Position numbers and translations under genes: made by a program | Notes under the pieces: generated by a model | Database searches by the model: none | Told to the model about the DNA's origin: nothing | The model's input: only the letters and a program-made list of their open reading frames with translations | Source of the DNA: Chloroflexota bacterium | GTDB lineage: Bacteria; Chloroflexota; Limnocylindria; Limnocylindrales; CSP1-4 | Direction of reading: 5' to 3' | Assembly (NCBI GenBank): GCA_021786915.1 | Contig: JAJYMP010000632.1 | Coordinates: forward strand, 1 to 9,483 | DNA: 9,483 nt | Shown here: positions 1 to 7,035 of the stretch, in pieces | How the letters are laid out: the number at the start of each line of letters is the position of its first letter | Numbering within the stretch: position 1 is the stretch's first letter

Positions 1-214
1 GCGACTCGGCGCCGCGGAACGCGACTCGGCGCCGCGGAACGCGACTCGGCGCCGCGGAACGCGACTCGGCGCCGCGGAACGCGACTCGGCGCCGCGGAGC
101 GGGGGCTGCGGCGGAACGCGACTCGGCGCCGCGGAACGCGACTCGGCGCCGCGGAACGCGACTCGGCGCCGCGGAACGCGACTCGGCGCCGCGGAGCGGG
201 CGCTGCGGCGGAAC
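1..214. repeat. Two-level tandem repeat of a 20-bp GC-rich unit
   Basis: The unit GCGACTCGGCGCCGCGGAAC occurs head to tail at 1, 21, 41 and 61, then as a variant ending GAGC at 81, followed by a 17-nt insert (101-117). The pattern restarts at 118, 138 and 158, with the same GAGC variant at 178 and a 17-nt insert (198-214) differing from the first at one base. The array is therefore two higher-order blocks of 5 and 4 units, each closed by the same variant plus insert; the first block may continue past the window edge. Each unit holds two overlapping palindromes, GGCGCC and CCGCGG. The unit has no stop codon in any of the six frames and would encode a 20-residue period if translated. It lies just 3' of the kamA stop. 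Its function is unknown; there are no spacers of CRISPR type. Confidence 0.95.
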
Positions 215-240
215 GATTGGCGCGGCAGAGGCGCCCCTGG

Positions 241-1725
241 CTACTCGGTTTGCGGCGCCCCCGCCTCGAGCGCCGGCAGCGAGCGCGTGCCCTCAGTCGA
301 CTGGCCCTCGATGGCGCCCACGCCGAAGGGCACCCACTTGGACGGGTCTTTGAGACGGTGCCCGCCCTCGGCCCCGCGCACGTGCGTCTGCTCGAAGCCC
401 GCCGGCTCGATCCACATCTTGTGGCCGTCGAGCAGCCCGGTGATGCCCTCCTGGCCCGGCTCGGGGCGCGGGTGCTGGCAGTACTGGCAGCCCTTCGGGT
501 CGTGCGGCGTGTACTCCGTGGGCTCCTCGTACGTGGTGATGTAGCCCTCGTAGTTGCGCAGGATCACCTTGTGGTCCGAGTACGACACGAGGTAGTTCGG
601 CATGACGGGGATCTTCCCGCCGCCGCCGGGCGCGTCGACGATGTACTGCGGGACGGCGTAGCCGGAGGTGTGGCCGCGCAGGCCCTCGATGATCTCGAGG
701 CCCTTGCCGATCGGCGTCCGGAAGTGCCCGGCGCCCTCGACCAGGTCGCACTGGTAGAGGTAGTAGGGCCGGACCCGGTTCTCGACCAGCCGATGGACGA
801 GTTCGCGCTGCGTGTGGACACAGTCGTTGATGCCGGCCAGGAGCACGGACTGGTTGCCCAGCGGCACGCCCGCCTTGGCCAGCTTGTCGCACGCCCGCGA
901 GAGCTCCGGCGTGACCTCGTTGGGGTGGTTGACGTGGATGTTCATCCACAGCGGGTGGTACTTCTCGAGCATCTCGCAGAGCTCGTCGTCGATCCGCTGC
1001 GGCAGGAACACGGGCACGCGCGAGCCGATGCGGACGACCTCGACGTGCGGGATCTCGCGCAGCGCCCGGAGCGCGCCCTCGAGCAGCTTGGGCGCCAGTG
1101 TCAGCGCATCGCCGCCGGAGATGAGCACGTCGCGGATCTGCGGAGTCCGTCGGATGTAGTCGAGCTGGGCCTCGTGCTCGCGCCGGTTGAAGTTCTGCGA
1201 CGGGTCGCCCACGATGCGCGACCGCGTGCAGTACCGGCAGTACACCGCGCACTGCGTGGTGATGAGCATGAGGACGCGGTCGGGGTAGCGGTGGACCAGG
1301 CCCGGCACCGGCGAGTGGCGGTCCTCGGCCAGGCTGTCCTCCATCATCCCGGTGAAGGACGTCAGCTCGCGGCCCAGCGGGATGATCTGGCGGCGGATCG
1401 GGTCGTTGGGGTCGGCGGGGTCGATCAGGCTCAGGAAGTAGGGCGTGACGTCGACGCGGAACTTGTCGGGTGCGGACAGCCCCTCGCGCTCGTCATCGGT
1501 GAGCTCGAGGATCTCCTCGAAGTCGGCGAGATCGTTGACGCGGTTCGACAGCTGCCAGCGCCAGTCGTTCCACTTGTCGTCGGGCACGTCCTCCCAGCGG
1601 GGGGCGCGTCGGCTGACCGCGGGCTTGCCGTCGGGGCCGAGGCGCTTGGCGGGGTCGCGGAGGTTGACGAAGGGCGCCGCCTCGAGCGCCGACGGGGTGT
1701 CGCCACCCTGCACCTTGGGATCCAC
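241..1725 (-). CDS. kamA: L-lysine 2,3-aminomutase (radical SAM, PLP-dependent)
   Basis: The 494-residue protein should convert L-lysine to L-beta-lysine (EC 5.4.3.2) in the cytoplasm, a step in lysine fermentation or in making the osmolyte N-epsilon-acetyl-beta-lysine. The radical-SAM cluster motif is C159-x3-C163-x2-C166, with an SGGD segment at 203-206. The PLP-binding lysine is K371 in PGGGGKIP. D327 (QCDLVEG) and D364 (VDAPGG) match the two aspartates that bind the lysine side chain in the clostridial enzyme, which favours lysine over glutamate aminomutase. C302, C413 and C416 match three of the four structural zinc cysteines; the remaining one seems absent. The start is GTG at 1725, preceded by GGAGG with a 9-nt gap. 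It is longer than the clostridial enzyme (about 416 residues), with extra sequence at both ends. No partner acetyltransferase gene is visible; the repeat array lies directly downstream. Confidence 0.95.
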   Translation of the reverse strand: MDPKVQGGDTPSALEAAPFVNLRDPAKRLGPDGKPAVSRRAPRWEDVPDDKWNDWRWQLSNRVNDLADFEEILELTDDEREGLSAPDKFRVDVTPYFLSLIDPADPNDPIRRQIIPLGRELTSFTGMMEDSLAEDRHSPVPGLVHRYPDRVLMLITTQCAVYCRYCTRSRIVGDPSQNFNRREHEAQLDYIRRTPQIRDVLISGGDALTLAPKLLEGALRALREIPHVEVVRIGSRVPVFLPQRIDDELCEMLEKYHPLWMNIHVNHPNEVTPELSRACDKLAKAGVPLGNQSVLLAGINDCVHTQRELVHRLVENRVRPYYLYQCDLVEGAGHFRTPIGKGLEIIEGLRGHTSGYAVPQYIVDAPGGGGKIPVMPNYLVSYSDHKVILRNYEGYITTYEEPTEYTPHDPKGCQYCQHPRPEPGQEGITGLLDGHKMWIEPAGFEQTHVRGAEGGHRLKDPSKWVPFGVGAIEGQSTEGTRSLPALEAGAPQTE

Positions 1726-1763
1726 CTGCCGCTACCTCCGCCGCCAGATCGCGAGCCTCGACC

Positions 1764-1778
1764 GCATAAATCCTATGC
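1764..1778. promoter_or_regulatory. Inverted repeat in the kamA upstream region
   Basis: GCATA-AATCC-TATGC is a perfect 5-bp inverted repeat with a 5-nt centre, about 40 bp upstream of the kamA GTG. It sits in the only AT-richer patch of the divergent spacer 1726-2003. It also overlaps a -10-like TAGGAT (1775-1770 on the minus strand), without a convincing -35. It could be an operator or part of the kamA promoter, but five base pairs can occur by chance. Confidence 0.25.
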
Positions 1779-1928
1779 AGCCTGAATGAACGCCGATCAT
1801 ACACAAGGCCCACGACGGGCGTCCACGAGCACGTCGCCGTTTCAGGCGTCTGGCGCGGCTGCGGCCCGCGCCGATCCGGTCCCCGCGACATGCGTCAATC
1901 GGGCTATATCGGGCCCCTGACGGACTTC

Positions 1929-1934
1929 TACAAT
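1929..1934 (+). promoter_or_regulatory. Possible -10 element (TACAAT) for the lipoprotein gene
   Basis: TACAAT matches five of six positions of the sigma-70 -10 consensus and lies about 70 bp before the GTG start at 2004. This would give a short untranslated leader containing the AAAGGA ribosome-binding site. No good -35 hexamer is present at the expected distance, so the call rests on the -10 alone. The rest of the divergent spacer 1726-2003 shows nothing else that I recognise. Confidence 0.3.
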
Positions 1935-2003
1935 CGCCGAGCGTCGCCGACAGCAGCCGCCCGGGGGCCAAACGGCGCGTCCCGCAGAAAGGACTCGACT
2001 CCA

Positions 2004-2654
2004 GTGATCACCGATCGGCGTCTGTTCGGCGCTGTGCTCGGCATGGCGCTCTTCGTCGCGGCGTGCGGCGGCTCGGCGGCGAGCCCGGCGGCATCGTCCG
2101 GAGGCGGCTCGGGTGCCACGTCGGCGCCCGGCGGTGCCAGCCCCGCCGCGACCGACACCACGGGCAACAACGCAGCGGACAGCAGTGCGCCCGAGATCAG
2201 CCTGACGCCCGGCAACGCGTCCGCCCTCGAGGCCATGATCCCCGACAAGGTCGGGACCCAGACCATGACCAAGACGAGCTTCGACTACTCCACGATCCCG
2301 TGGGCGAGTCTGAGCAATACGTTCGGCAGTGGCGACCTCGACACGATCCTCAAGAGCAACGGCAAGACACTCGCGGACGTCAAGTTCGCGATGGGGGTCT
2401 CCACCAGCGCGGGCGCGGGCGGCATGCCCACGATGGTCTACGCGCTCCAGGTGTCCGGTCTGGACGCGTCCAAGTTCGTCAGCCAGCTGGACAGCAGCTA
2501 CGCGTCCGGCAGCGATCTGACCGTTGGCGGGAAGACCGTGAAGGGACAGCTCGCGGGCGGGTTCGGGACCATCACCTACGTGCACGGCGATGTGGTGTTC
2601 ATCGCCGTCGCGACGGAAGCCGACCTCAACACGCTCGTGGCCGCCCTGCCCTGA
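2004..2654 (+). CDS. Lipoprotein of unknown function
   Basis: The preferred start is GTG at 2004, giving 216 residues. AAAGGA lies 10 nt upstream, and this start places a standard lipoprotein signal peptide at the N-terminus: positive residues (DRR), a hydrophobic stretch, and the lipobox VAAC with C21 as the lipidated cysteine. An upstream in-frame ATG (1890) would add 38 residues in front of the signal peptide and is unlikely. After C21 comes a Gly/Ser/Ala/Pro-rich linker to about residue 55, typical of surface-anchored lipoproteins. The C-terminal domain (about 60-216) is compact and soluble-looking, ending in alternating hydrophobic residues (VVFIAVATEADLNTLVAALP). I do not recognise a family with a known function. 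It is monocistronic, divergent from kamA, and followed by a possible decayed copy of its own 3' end. Confidence 0.85.
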   Translation: MITDRRLFGAVLGMALFVAACGGSAASPAASSGGGSGATSAPGGASPAATDTTGNNAADSSAPEISLTPGNASALEAMIPDKVGTQTMTKTSFDYSTIPWASLSNTFGSGDLDTILKSNGKTLADVKFAMGVSTSAGAGGMPTMVYALQVSGLDASKFVSQLDSSYASGSDLTVGGKTVKGQLAGGFGTITYVHGDVVFIAVATEADLNTLVAALP

Positions 2655-2701
2655 CGCGCGGCGGGCACACGCCCGCAACCCAAACGCGACACGCGATCAC
2701 G

Positions 2702-2779
2702 ACGACCCGGTGGGACTGCTCCAGCATCGTGCTCGCGAACCCAGCGGACGCGCCCGGGATCATCGCGAGCCTGCCCTGA
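2702..2779 (+). pseudogene. Possible relic of a duplicated lipoprotein 3' end
   Basis: Just downstream of the intact lipoprotein gene, the +2 frame encodes 25 residues that end in ANPADAPGIIASLP and a stop. This resembles the last residues of the intact protein, ATEADLNTLVAALP and a stop. An ungapped match over 25 residues gives 8 identities plus several conservative changes, and both copies end CTGCCCTGA. No start, ribosome-binding site or upstream part of a second gene is present. It looks like a surviving fragment of a tandem paralogue, but chance similarity in a GC-rich sequence is possible. Confidence 0.35.
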
Positions 2780-2810
2780 CGCCGGCCCCTGCTGCCTCGC
2801 CTGGATCGAG

Positions 2811-2832
2811 AAGCCCGGCCTCGGCCGGGCTT
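2811..2832. terminator. Strong hairpin between convergent genes, probable bidirectional terminator
   Basis: AAGCCCGGC and GCCGGGCTT form a perfect 9-bp stem around a CTCG tetraloop. It lies 3' of the plus-strand lipoprotein gene and 3' of the minus-strand membrane-protein gene, where a shared terminator is expected. The T-run is minimal (two T on either strand), so it may be a weak intrinsic terminator or an RNA 3'-end stabiliser. Confidence 0.65.
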
Positions 2833-2854
2833 CGTGGTGCTGGGTGCCCGCCGG

Positions 2855-3190
2855 CTACTCGCCGACCACGCTCCAGATGAGGCCCATCATGATGAAGAAG
2901 CCGCTGAACAGCGCGATCAGGCCGAGACCGCCGTACGGCGAGCTGGCGCCCTCGTGGGGCACCAGCTGCAGCCCGATCCCGAACACGAGCGCCCAGACGA
3001 CGGCCAGGACGGCGAACAGGACCTTGCCGTTGGGCTGCGTGATCCGGCGCGTCCAGCCCTGACGACCGCCCTCGGCGACCATCGCGGACCGCGCGAAGAC
3101 GAAGACGAAGCCGCCGGCGAGGATGGTCGCGGCGATCAGGATGACGAGGAAGTCGGGGAGTTTCGTGAACCAGATCGTGAAGAGCGTCAC
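2855..3190 (-). CDS. Small integral membrane protein, three predicted helices
   Basis: The protein has 111 residues, with three hydrophobic segments at about 12-33, 57-78 and 88-108. The first loop is basic and polar (RSAMVAEGGRQGWTRRITQPNGK) and the second is short (PHEGASSPYG). The start is GTG at 3190, with GAAGGA 8 nt upstream. There are no cysteines and no recognisable catalytic motif; I do not recognise a named family. The gene is transcribed alone, convergent to the lipoprotein gene across the 2811-2832 hairpin and divergent from the MMPL gene across a 400-bp spacer. Codon use and the clear helix pattern support a real gene. Confidence 0.8.
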   Translation of the reverse strand: MTLFTIWFTKLPDFLVILIAATILAGGFVFVFARSAMVAEGGRQGWTRRITQPNGKVLFAVLAVVWALVFGIGLQLVPHEGASSPYGGLGLIALFSGFFIMMGLIWSVVGE

Positions 3191-3265
3191 GCGGGTGGTC
3201 CTTCGGCGGGGACGTTGCCAATCCGCCGCGGCGGCCGCGGCCGGTCGATGCTAACAGAACGTGCA

Positions 3266-3329
3266 CCGGAGTGGCCCTGTTGTCCGGAGCGGCCCTGGGC
3301 GGGCTCTGGGGCGGCCCTGCCGGAGCGGG
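3266..3329. repeat. Degenerate short direct repeats (CCGGAGNGGCCCTG)
   Basis: CCGGAGTGGCCCTG at 3266-3279 recurs as CCGGAGCGGCCCTG at 3284-3297, a period of 18 bp. Partial copies GCGGCCCTG (3311-3319) and CCGGAGCGGG (3320-3329) follow. This may be a protein-binding region in the divergent spacer or simple slippage in GC-rich DNA. Confidence 0.4.
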
Positions 3330-3550
3330 ACGCCGAACGGTCCGCACCGTGCCGCCGGTCGAGCCTCGGCCCGACGCCCCGTAGCACCGCCCGGCCCGCT
3401 CGGCGGACGAGGCGCCGGCAGGTCCGCCCAGTGGACCGAGGCACGGACGGCCGGGAGAGGGCGCGGGCGGCGAACGGCGCGGGCGGCCGGGAGAAGCGGC
3501 GCGTGTCGCAGGACGCAACGCGGGCCGCAGCACCTTCCGCGAATCCCATC

Positions 3551-3556
3551 TAACCT
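3551..3556 (+). promoter_or_regulatory. Possible -10 element upstream of the MMPL operon
   Basis: TAACCT fits the TAnnnT core of bacterial -10 elements. It ends 7 nt before a GTG at 3564, the spacing expected when transcription starts on the start codon itself. No convincing -35 is visible, so the assignment is tentative. Confidence 0.3.
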
Positions 3557-3563
3557 GCTACCC

Positions 3564-3596
3564 GTGACGCGCACGTTCATGGCCGGGCCTGCATGA
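3564..3596 (+). CDS. Possible leaderless 10-codon upstream ORF coupled to the MMPL gene
   Basis: GTG at 3564 opens a 10-residue ORF (VTRTFMAGPA) whose TGA (3594-3596) overlaps the MMPL start as ATGA. The MMPL ATG has no Shine-Dalgarno sequence in front of it, so it could depend on ribosomes ending this short ORF. The -10-like TAACCT at 3551-3556 would place the transcript start at the GTG. This is an inference from spacing and overlap; the peptide itself resembles nothing I know. Confidence 0.3.
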   Translation: MTRTFMAGPA

Positions 3597-5863
3597 GCTT
3601 CGAGCGCCTGGGGCGGTTCGCCGTCCGACGGCGGTGGTGGATCGTCGGCGCCTGGGCGCTGCTGATCCTGGCCGCGATCCCGCTCGCGCCCCGCGCGCCG
3701 GGTGCGTTGTCGGCTGGCGGCTTCATGCTCGACAGCCTCGAGTCCGCGCGTGCACAGCAGCTCCTCCAGCAGCAGTTCGGCGCGGCGCCGTCCGCGTTCG
3801 TGCTCGTCTACACGTCGGACACCATGACCGCGGGCACCCTGCCGTGGCTGACGGCGGTCAACGTCGCCACCCGCGACGTCGCCTCGGCGCCCCACGTGAC
3901 CCGCATCCTGTCGCACGAGCTGGCACCCAGCCAGGTCTCGGCCGACGGCCACACGGCCTACGACATCGTGTTCCTCGACCTGTCGCCTGACGATTCGCCC
4001 GCCGCGATCCCCGGCGTCCAGGCCGCGCTCCATCCCGTGCCGGGGCTGAACGTCATGATCGGCGGCGGCCCGGCGTTCTACGGCGACGTCCAGACCGTGA
4101 CCGAGACCGACCTCCGCCGCAGCGAGGTCATCTCGCTTCCCCTGGCCGCCCTCGCGCTCCTGCTCGTGTTCGGCAGCGTGGTCGCCGCGGCCGTACCGCT
4201 CGCCGTCGGCGGGACCGCCGTGCTGGTGGCGCTGGCCGGGATCTACCTCGTGGCCTCGGTGACGCCGATGAGCATCTTCGTGCTCAACCTCGCCACGCTG
4301 CTGGGCCTCGGCCTGGGCGTCGACTACTCGCTGCTCATGACGAGCCGCTTCCGTGAGGAGCTGGCGCATCGCGCCGGCCAGCCGGACCGCGTGGCGGAGG
4401 CCGTGCGCGTCACGGTGGCCACCGCAGGACGGGCCGTCTTCTTCAGCGGGCTCACCGTGCTCCTCGGCCTGCTGGGCCTGGTCCTGTTCGAGTTCATGAT
4501 CCTGCGCTCGGTGGGGATCGCGGGCGCGATCGTCGTCGGGCTGGCCGCGACCTCGGCGCTCACCCTGCTGCCCGCGATCTTCGCCATCGTGGGCACGCGG
4601 ATCGACGCCCTCGCGGTGCGGCGGGTCAAGGTTGAGCCCGGCGCCGACGGCCCGTGGGCCAGGCTCGCGCGGCGGGTGATGCGCCATCCCGTGCGCGTGT
4701 TCGTCCCCACGCTCGCGATCCTCGTGACGCTCGGCATCCCCTTCCTCCACGTCCGGTTCAACGCCCCCGACGCCACCATCCTCCCGTCGGGCGTCCCCTC
4801 CCGGCAGGCGTACGACGTCCTGGCCAAGGCGTTCGGCGAGGGCGATTTCGCCCCGATGGTGCTGGCAATCCGGACGCAGGGCGACGCGACGACGCCCGCC
4901 AACATCGCGGCGCTGTACGCCTACTCGCGAAGGCTGGCGGCGGACCCCCGGATCCTGCGGGTGACGAGCCTGGTCGACCTGGACCCGCGGCTCACCCTGG
5001 CGCAGTACCAGCTGATGTACGCGGCGCCGGGCGGGCCGCCGGACCACTACGTCGCGACCAGCCTCGCCGCGACCACCAAGGGCAACCTGACCGCGTTCAC
5101 GATCACGACCCCGTACGGCCCCAACGCGGCCGAGGGCCGGTCCCTGGTCCACGACCTCCGGAACCCGACCGGCACGCTGGCGCCGCCAGGAGGCATGACC
5201 GTCCTGGTGGGCGGTGGGGCCGCCGACGTCGAGGACGTGGTGACGCGGGTCTGGGCCGACTTCCCGCGCACGGCCGCGTTCATCGTGCTGACCACGTTCC
5301 TCGTGCTGTTCGTGCTGCTGCGCTCCGTCGTGCTGCCGGTCAAGGCGCTCGTGATGAACACCCTCTCGATCGTGGCCAGCTTCGGTGCCCTGGTGTGGAT
5401 CTTCCAGGACGGCAACCTCTCGGCCCTGCTCGCGTTCCAGCCGCTCGGTTTCGTCGAGACCACGCAGCCGGTGATCCTGTTCTGCGTCCTGTTCGGGCTG
5501 TCGATGGACTACGAGGTGTTCCTGCTGTCGCGCATGAAGGAGGTCTGGGACCGGACCGGCGACAACACGGAGGCCGTGGCGCGCGGGCTCGAGCGGAGCG
5601 GGCGGATCGTCTCGTCGGCGGCGCTCATCGTCGTGGTCGTGGCCGCGTCGTTCGCCTTCGCCGACATCGTGCTCATCAAGGCGCTGGGTCTGGGGGTGGC
5701 GATCGCGGTTGCCCTCGACGCGACCATCGTCCGGGCGCTGCTGGTCCCGGCCACGATGCGGCTGCTGGGCCGCTGGAACTGGTGGGTCCCGGCGCGGCTG
5801 GACCGCGCCCTGGCGGGGGTGCTGCCACGGACCGAGGCCGAAGTCGAGGCGACGACGAGATGA
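3593..5863 (+). CDS. MMPL/RND-family transporter
   Basis: The 756-residue inner-membrane protein has the duplicated MMPL architecture. There is one helix (about 15-33), a large outside domain (35-178), five helices (about 180-335), a helix (about 368-386), a second outside domain (390-555), and five more helices (about 560-722). The paired helix-4 and helix-10 motifs are clear: D244-Y245 in GLGLGVDYSLLMTSRF and D639-Y640 in LFGLSMDYEVFLLSR. These Asp-Tyr pairs carry the proton relay in MmpL-type transporters. The end GRWNWWVPARLDR is common in actinobacterial-style MMPL proteins. Length is normal and both halves are intact. Family members export lipids, glycolipids or drugs; the substrate here is not readable. 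It overlaps the next gene by ATGA, which suggests that the lipocalin-like lipoprotein works with it. No Shine-Dalgarno precedes the ATG. Confidence 0.93.
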   Translation: MSFERLGRFAVRRRWWIVGAWALLILAAIPLAPRAPGALSAGGFMLDSLESARAQQLLQQQFGAAPSAFVLVYTSDTMTAGTLPWLTAVNVATRDVASAPHVTRILSHELAPSQVSADGHTAYDIVFLDLSPDDSPAAIPGVQAALHPVPGLNVMIGGGPAFYGDVQTVTETDLRRSEVISLPLAALALLLVFGSVVAAAVPLAVGGTAVLVALAGIYLVASVTPMSIFVLNLATLLGLGLGVDYSLLMTSRFREELAHRAGQPDRVAEAVRVTVATAGRAVFFSGLTVLLGLLGLVLFEFMILRSVGIAGAIVVGLAATSALTLLPAIFAIVGTRIDALAVRRVKVEPGADGPWARLARRVMRHPVRVFVPTLAILVTLGIPFLHVRFNAPDATILPSGVPSRQAYDVLAKAFGEGDFAPMVLAIRTQGDATTPANIAALYAYSRRLAADPRILRVTSLVDLDPRLTLAQYQLMYAAPGGPPDHYVATSLAATTKGNLTAFTITTPYGPNAAEGRSLVHDLRNPTGTLAPPGGMTVLVGGGAADVEDVVTRVWADFPRTAAFIVLTTFLVLFVLLRSVVLPVKALVMNTLSIVASFGALVWIFQDGNLSALLAFQPLGFVETTQPVILFCVLFGLSMDYEVFLLSRMKEVWDRTGDNTEAVARGLERSGRIVSSAALIVVVVAASFAFADIVLIKALGLGVAIAVALDATIVRALLVPATMRLLGRWNWWVPARLDRALAGVLPRTEAEVEATTR

Positions 5864-7017
5864 GACGGGCCATGCCGCTCCTCCTCGCCGTCGCGCTCGT
5901 CGCGGGCGCATGCAGCGGCCCCGTGCTCGCCAACCCGCCGGCCGACCACCCCCTCTCGACGGCAGGGCCCGCCACCCCGCCCGCGCCCGCTGACCCCCAG
6001 CCGGTCGTCCTCCCCGGCGACGACGCCCCGCACGACCGCCTGACCGAGTGGTGGTACGACACCGGGCACCTCGTGGACCAGACTGGCGCCCACTGGGGCT
6101 TCGAGTTCGTGGTGTTCCGCGCCGAGCGGGGCGGCTTCCCGGTGTCGTGGGCCTCACACCTCGCGCTGACCGACGAGGCGGGGCAGCAGTTCCACTACGC
6201 CCAGCGCGCGGAGATCGGCCCGCAGGTGAACGTAGGCGGAGCGGCCACGCCCGGCTTCGACCTCGCGATCCGCGGCCTCGACCCCGCCGACCCGTCGACC
6301 TTCACTCGGGCGCCCTGGACCATCCGCGGCGCCTCGGGCGCCGACCATCTCACCGCGGCCGCGCTGCCCAGCGAGGTGCTGGGCGACCCCGCGGCGGGCT
6401 TCGGCCTGGACCTCGCGCTCCACGCGACCAAGGCGCCGGCCCTCCACAACGGTGACGGCTTCGTCAGCTTCGGCCCGGCGGGCGGCTCCTACTACTACTC
6501 GCGGACCGCCATGACGGCGACCGGGTCGCTGACGGTCGGGGCGAGGACGCTCCGGGTGACGGGCATCGCATGGTTCGACCACCAGTGGGGCGACTTCATC
6601 TCCGTGGGCGGCGGCGGCTGGGACTGGTTCGCGCTCAACCTCGGCGACGGCACGGACGTCACGCTCTCGCAGGTCCGCGCGGCGGACGGCTGGGATTCGC
6701 TCGTGTACGGGACGCTGGTGGCGCCCGACGGCGCGACCCGGCGGCTGGGCGGCGCCGACTTCACGGTCGATGTGACCGCGCACTGGACGTCACCCCGGAC
6801 GGGGGCGACCTACCCCGCGGGCTGGACGGTCGCGATCCCCTCGGCCGGGATCAGCGCCCAGCTCACCCCGACGGTGGCGCAGCAGGAGCTCGACACCCGG
6901 GCGACGACGGGCGTCGTGTACTGGGAGGGCTCCCAGCGCGTGTCTGCGACCGTGGACGGGCGCGCTGTCGGCGGCCAGGCCTATGTGGAGCTGACGGGCT
7001 ACGCGCCGACGAGATAG
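5860..7017 (+). CDS. Lipocalin-like lipoprotein, CrtC/AttH-type fold
   Basis: The 385-residue protein starts at an ATG overlapping the MMPL stop (ATGA); an in-frame ATG at 5872 is the alternative. The N-terminus is a lipoprotein signal (LLLAVALVAGAC, C18 lipidated), followed by a Pro/Ala-rich linker. The body carries the hallmarks of the carotenoid 1,2-hydratase (CrtC)/AttH lipocalin-like superfamily: E63-W-W-Y in the first strand region, and W238-F-D-H-Q-W-G at the start of the second barrel. It therefore has two lipocalin-like barrels (about 55-230 and 235-380). Some family members hydrate carotenoids, but most are uncharacterised envelope proteins. A lipid anchor and coupling to an MMPL transporter argue for binding or processing a hydrophobic molecule outside the membrane. 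I would not call it a carotenoid hydratase: no other carotenoid gene is present. Confidence 0.9.
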   Translation: MRRAMPLLLAVALVAGACSGPVLANPPADHPLSTAGPATPPAPADPQPVVLPGDDAPHDRLTEWWYDTGHLVDQTGAHWGFEFVVFRAERGGFPVSWASHLALTDEAGQQFHYAQRAEIGPQVNVGGAATPGFDLAIRGLDPADPSTFTRAPWTIRGASGADHLTAAALPSEVLGDPAAGFGLDLALHATKAPALHNGDGFVSFGPAGGSYYYSRTAMTATGSLTVGARTLRVTGIAWFDHQWGDFISVGGGGWDWFALNLGDGTDVTLSQVRAADGWDSLVYGTLVAPDGATRRLGGADFTVDVTAHWTSPRTGATYPAGWTVAIPSAGISAQLTPTVAQQELDTRATTGVVYWEGSQRVSATVDGRAVGGQAYVELTGYAPTR

Positions 7018-7035
7018 CTCGCGAGCGGCGGGGGC

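Larger units (their letters stand above)
3191..3592. other. Divergent spacer without a convincing long gene
   Basis: This 402-bp stretch separates the small membrane-protein gene from the MMPL gene. Reading frames across it are dominated by Arg/Pro/Ala/Gly, as expected for non-coding GC-rich DNA. It holds a degenerate direct repeat (3266-3329) and a second imperfect repeat of CGGCCGGGAGA about 35 bp apart (near 3449 and 3484). It also has a -10-like element plus a possible leader ORF at its right end. A TAGCAT on the minus strand (3253-3248) might be the -10 of the membrane-protein gene. Confidence 0.6.

Noticed and set aside
1..214. CRISPR array
   Set aside because: The repeats abut directly with no unique spacers, and the only interruptions are two near-identical 17-nt inserts.
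217..1785. A 522-residue plus-strand reading frame antisense to kamA
   Set aside because: It is the shadow of a clearly conserved enzyme. Its residues are Arg/Ala/Val/Leu-rich without any domain, as expected opposite GC-rich coding DNA.
1890..2003. An upstream ATG extending the lipoprotein by 38 residues
   Set aside because: It would bury the signal peptide. The GTG at 2004 has a ribosome-binding site and puts the signal at the N-terminus.
2063..2779. A 238-residue plus-strand frame through the lipoprotein gene
   Set aside because: Most of it is the out-of-frame shadow of the lipoprotein. Only its last 25 codons, beyond the real gene, are of interest, and they are reported as a relic.
3187..3549. 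A 120-residue minus-strand frame in the divergent spacer
   Set aside because: It is Arg/Pro/Ala/Ser-rich with no domain or convincing ribosome-binding site, and it overlaps the start of the small membrane-protein gene.
3251..6157. A 968-residue minus-strand reading frame
   Set aside because: It runs antisense through the whole MMPL gene. Its composition (Arg, Gly, His, Asp, Glu, Gln) is that of a GC-rich shadow frame, and it has no recognisable domain.
7017..7026. GCTCGCGAGC palindrome between the convergent lipocalin-like and dsbA-like genes as a terminator
   Set aside because: It is a perfect 10-bp palindrome but has no room for a loop beyond a 3-bp stem and has no T-run, so I do not call it a terminator.
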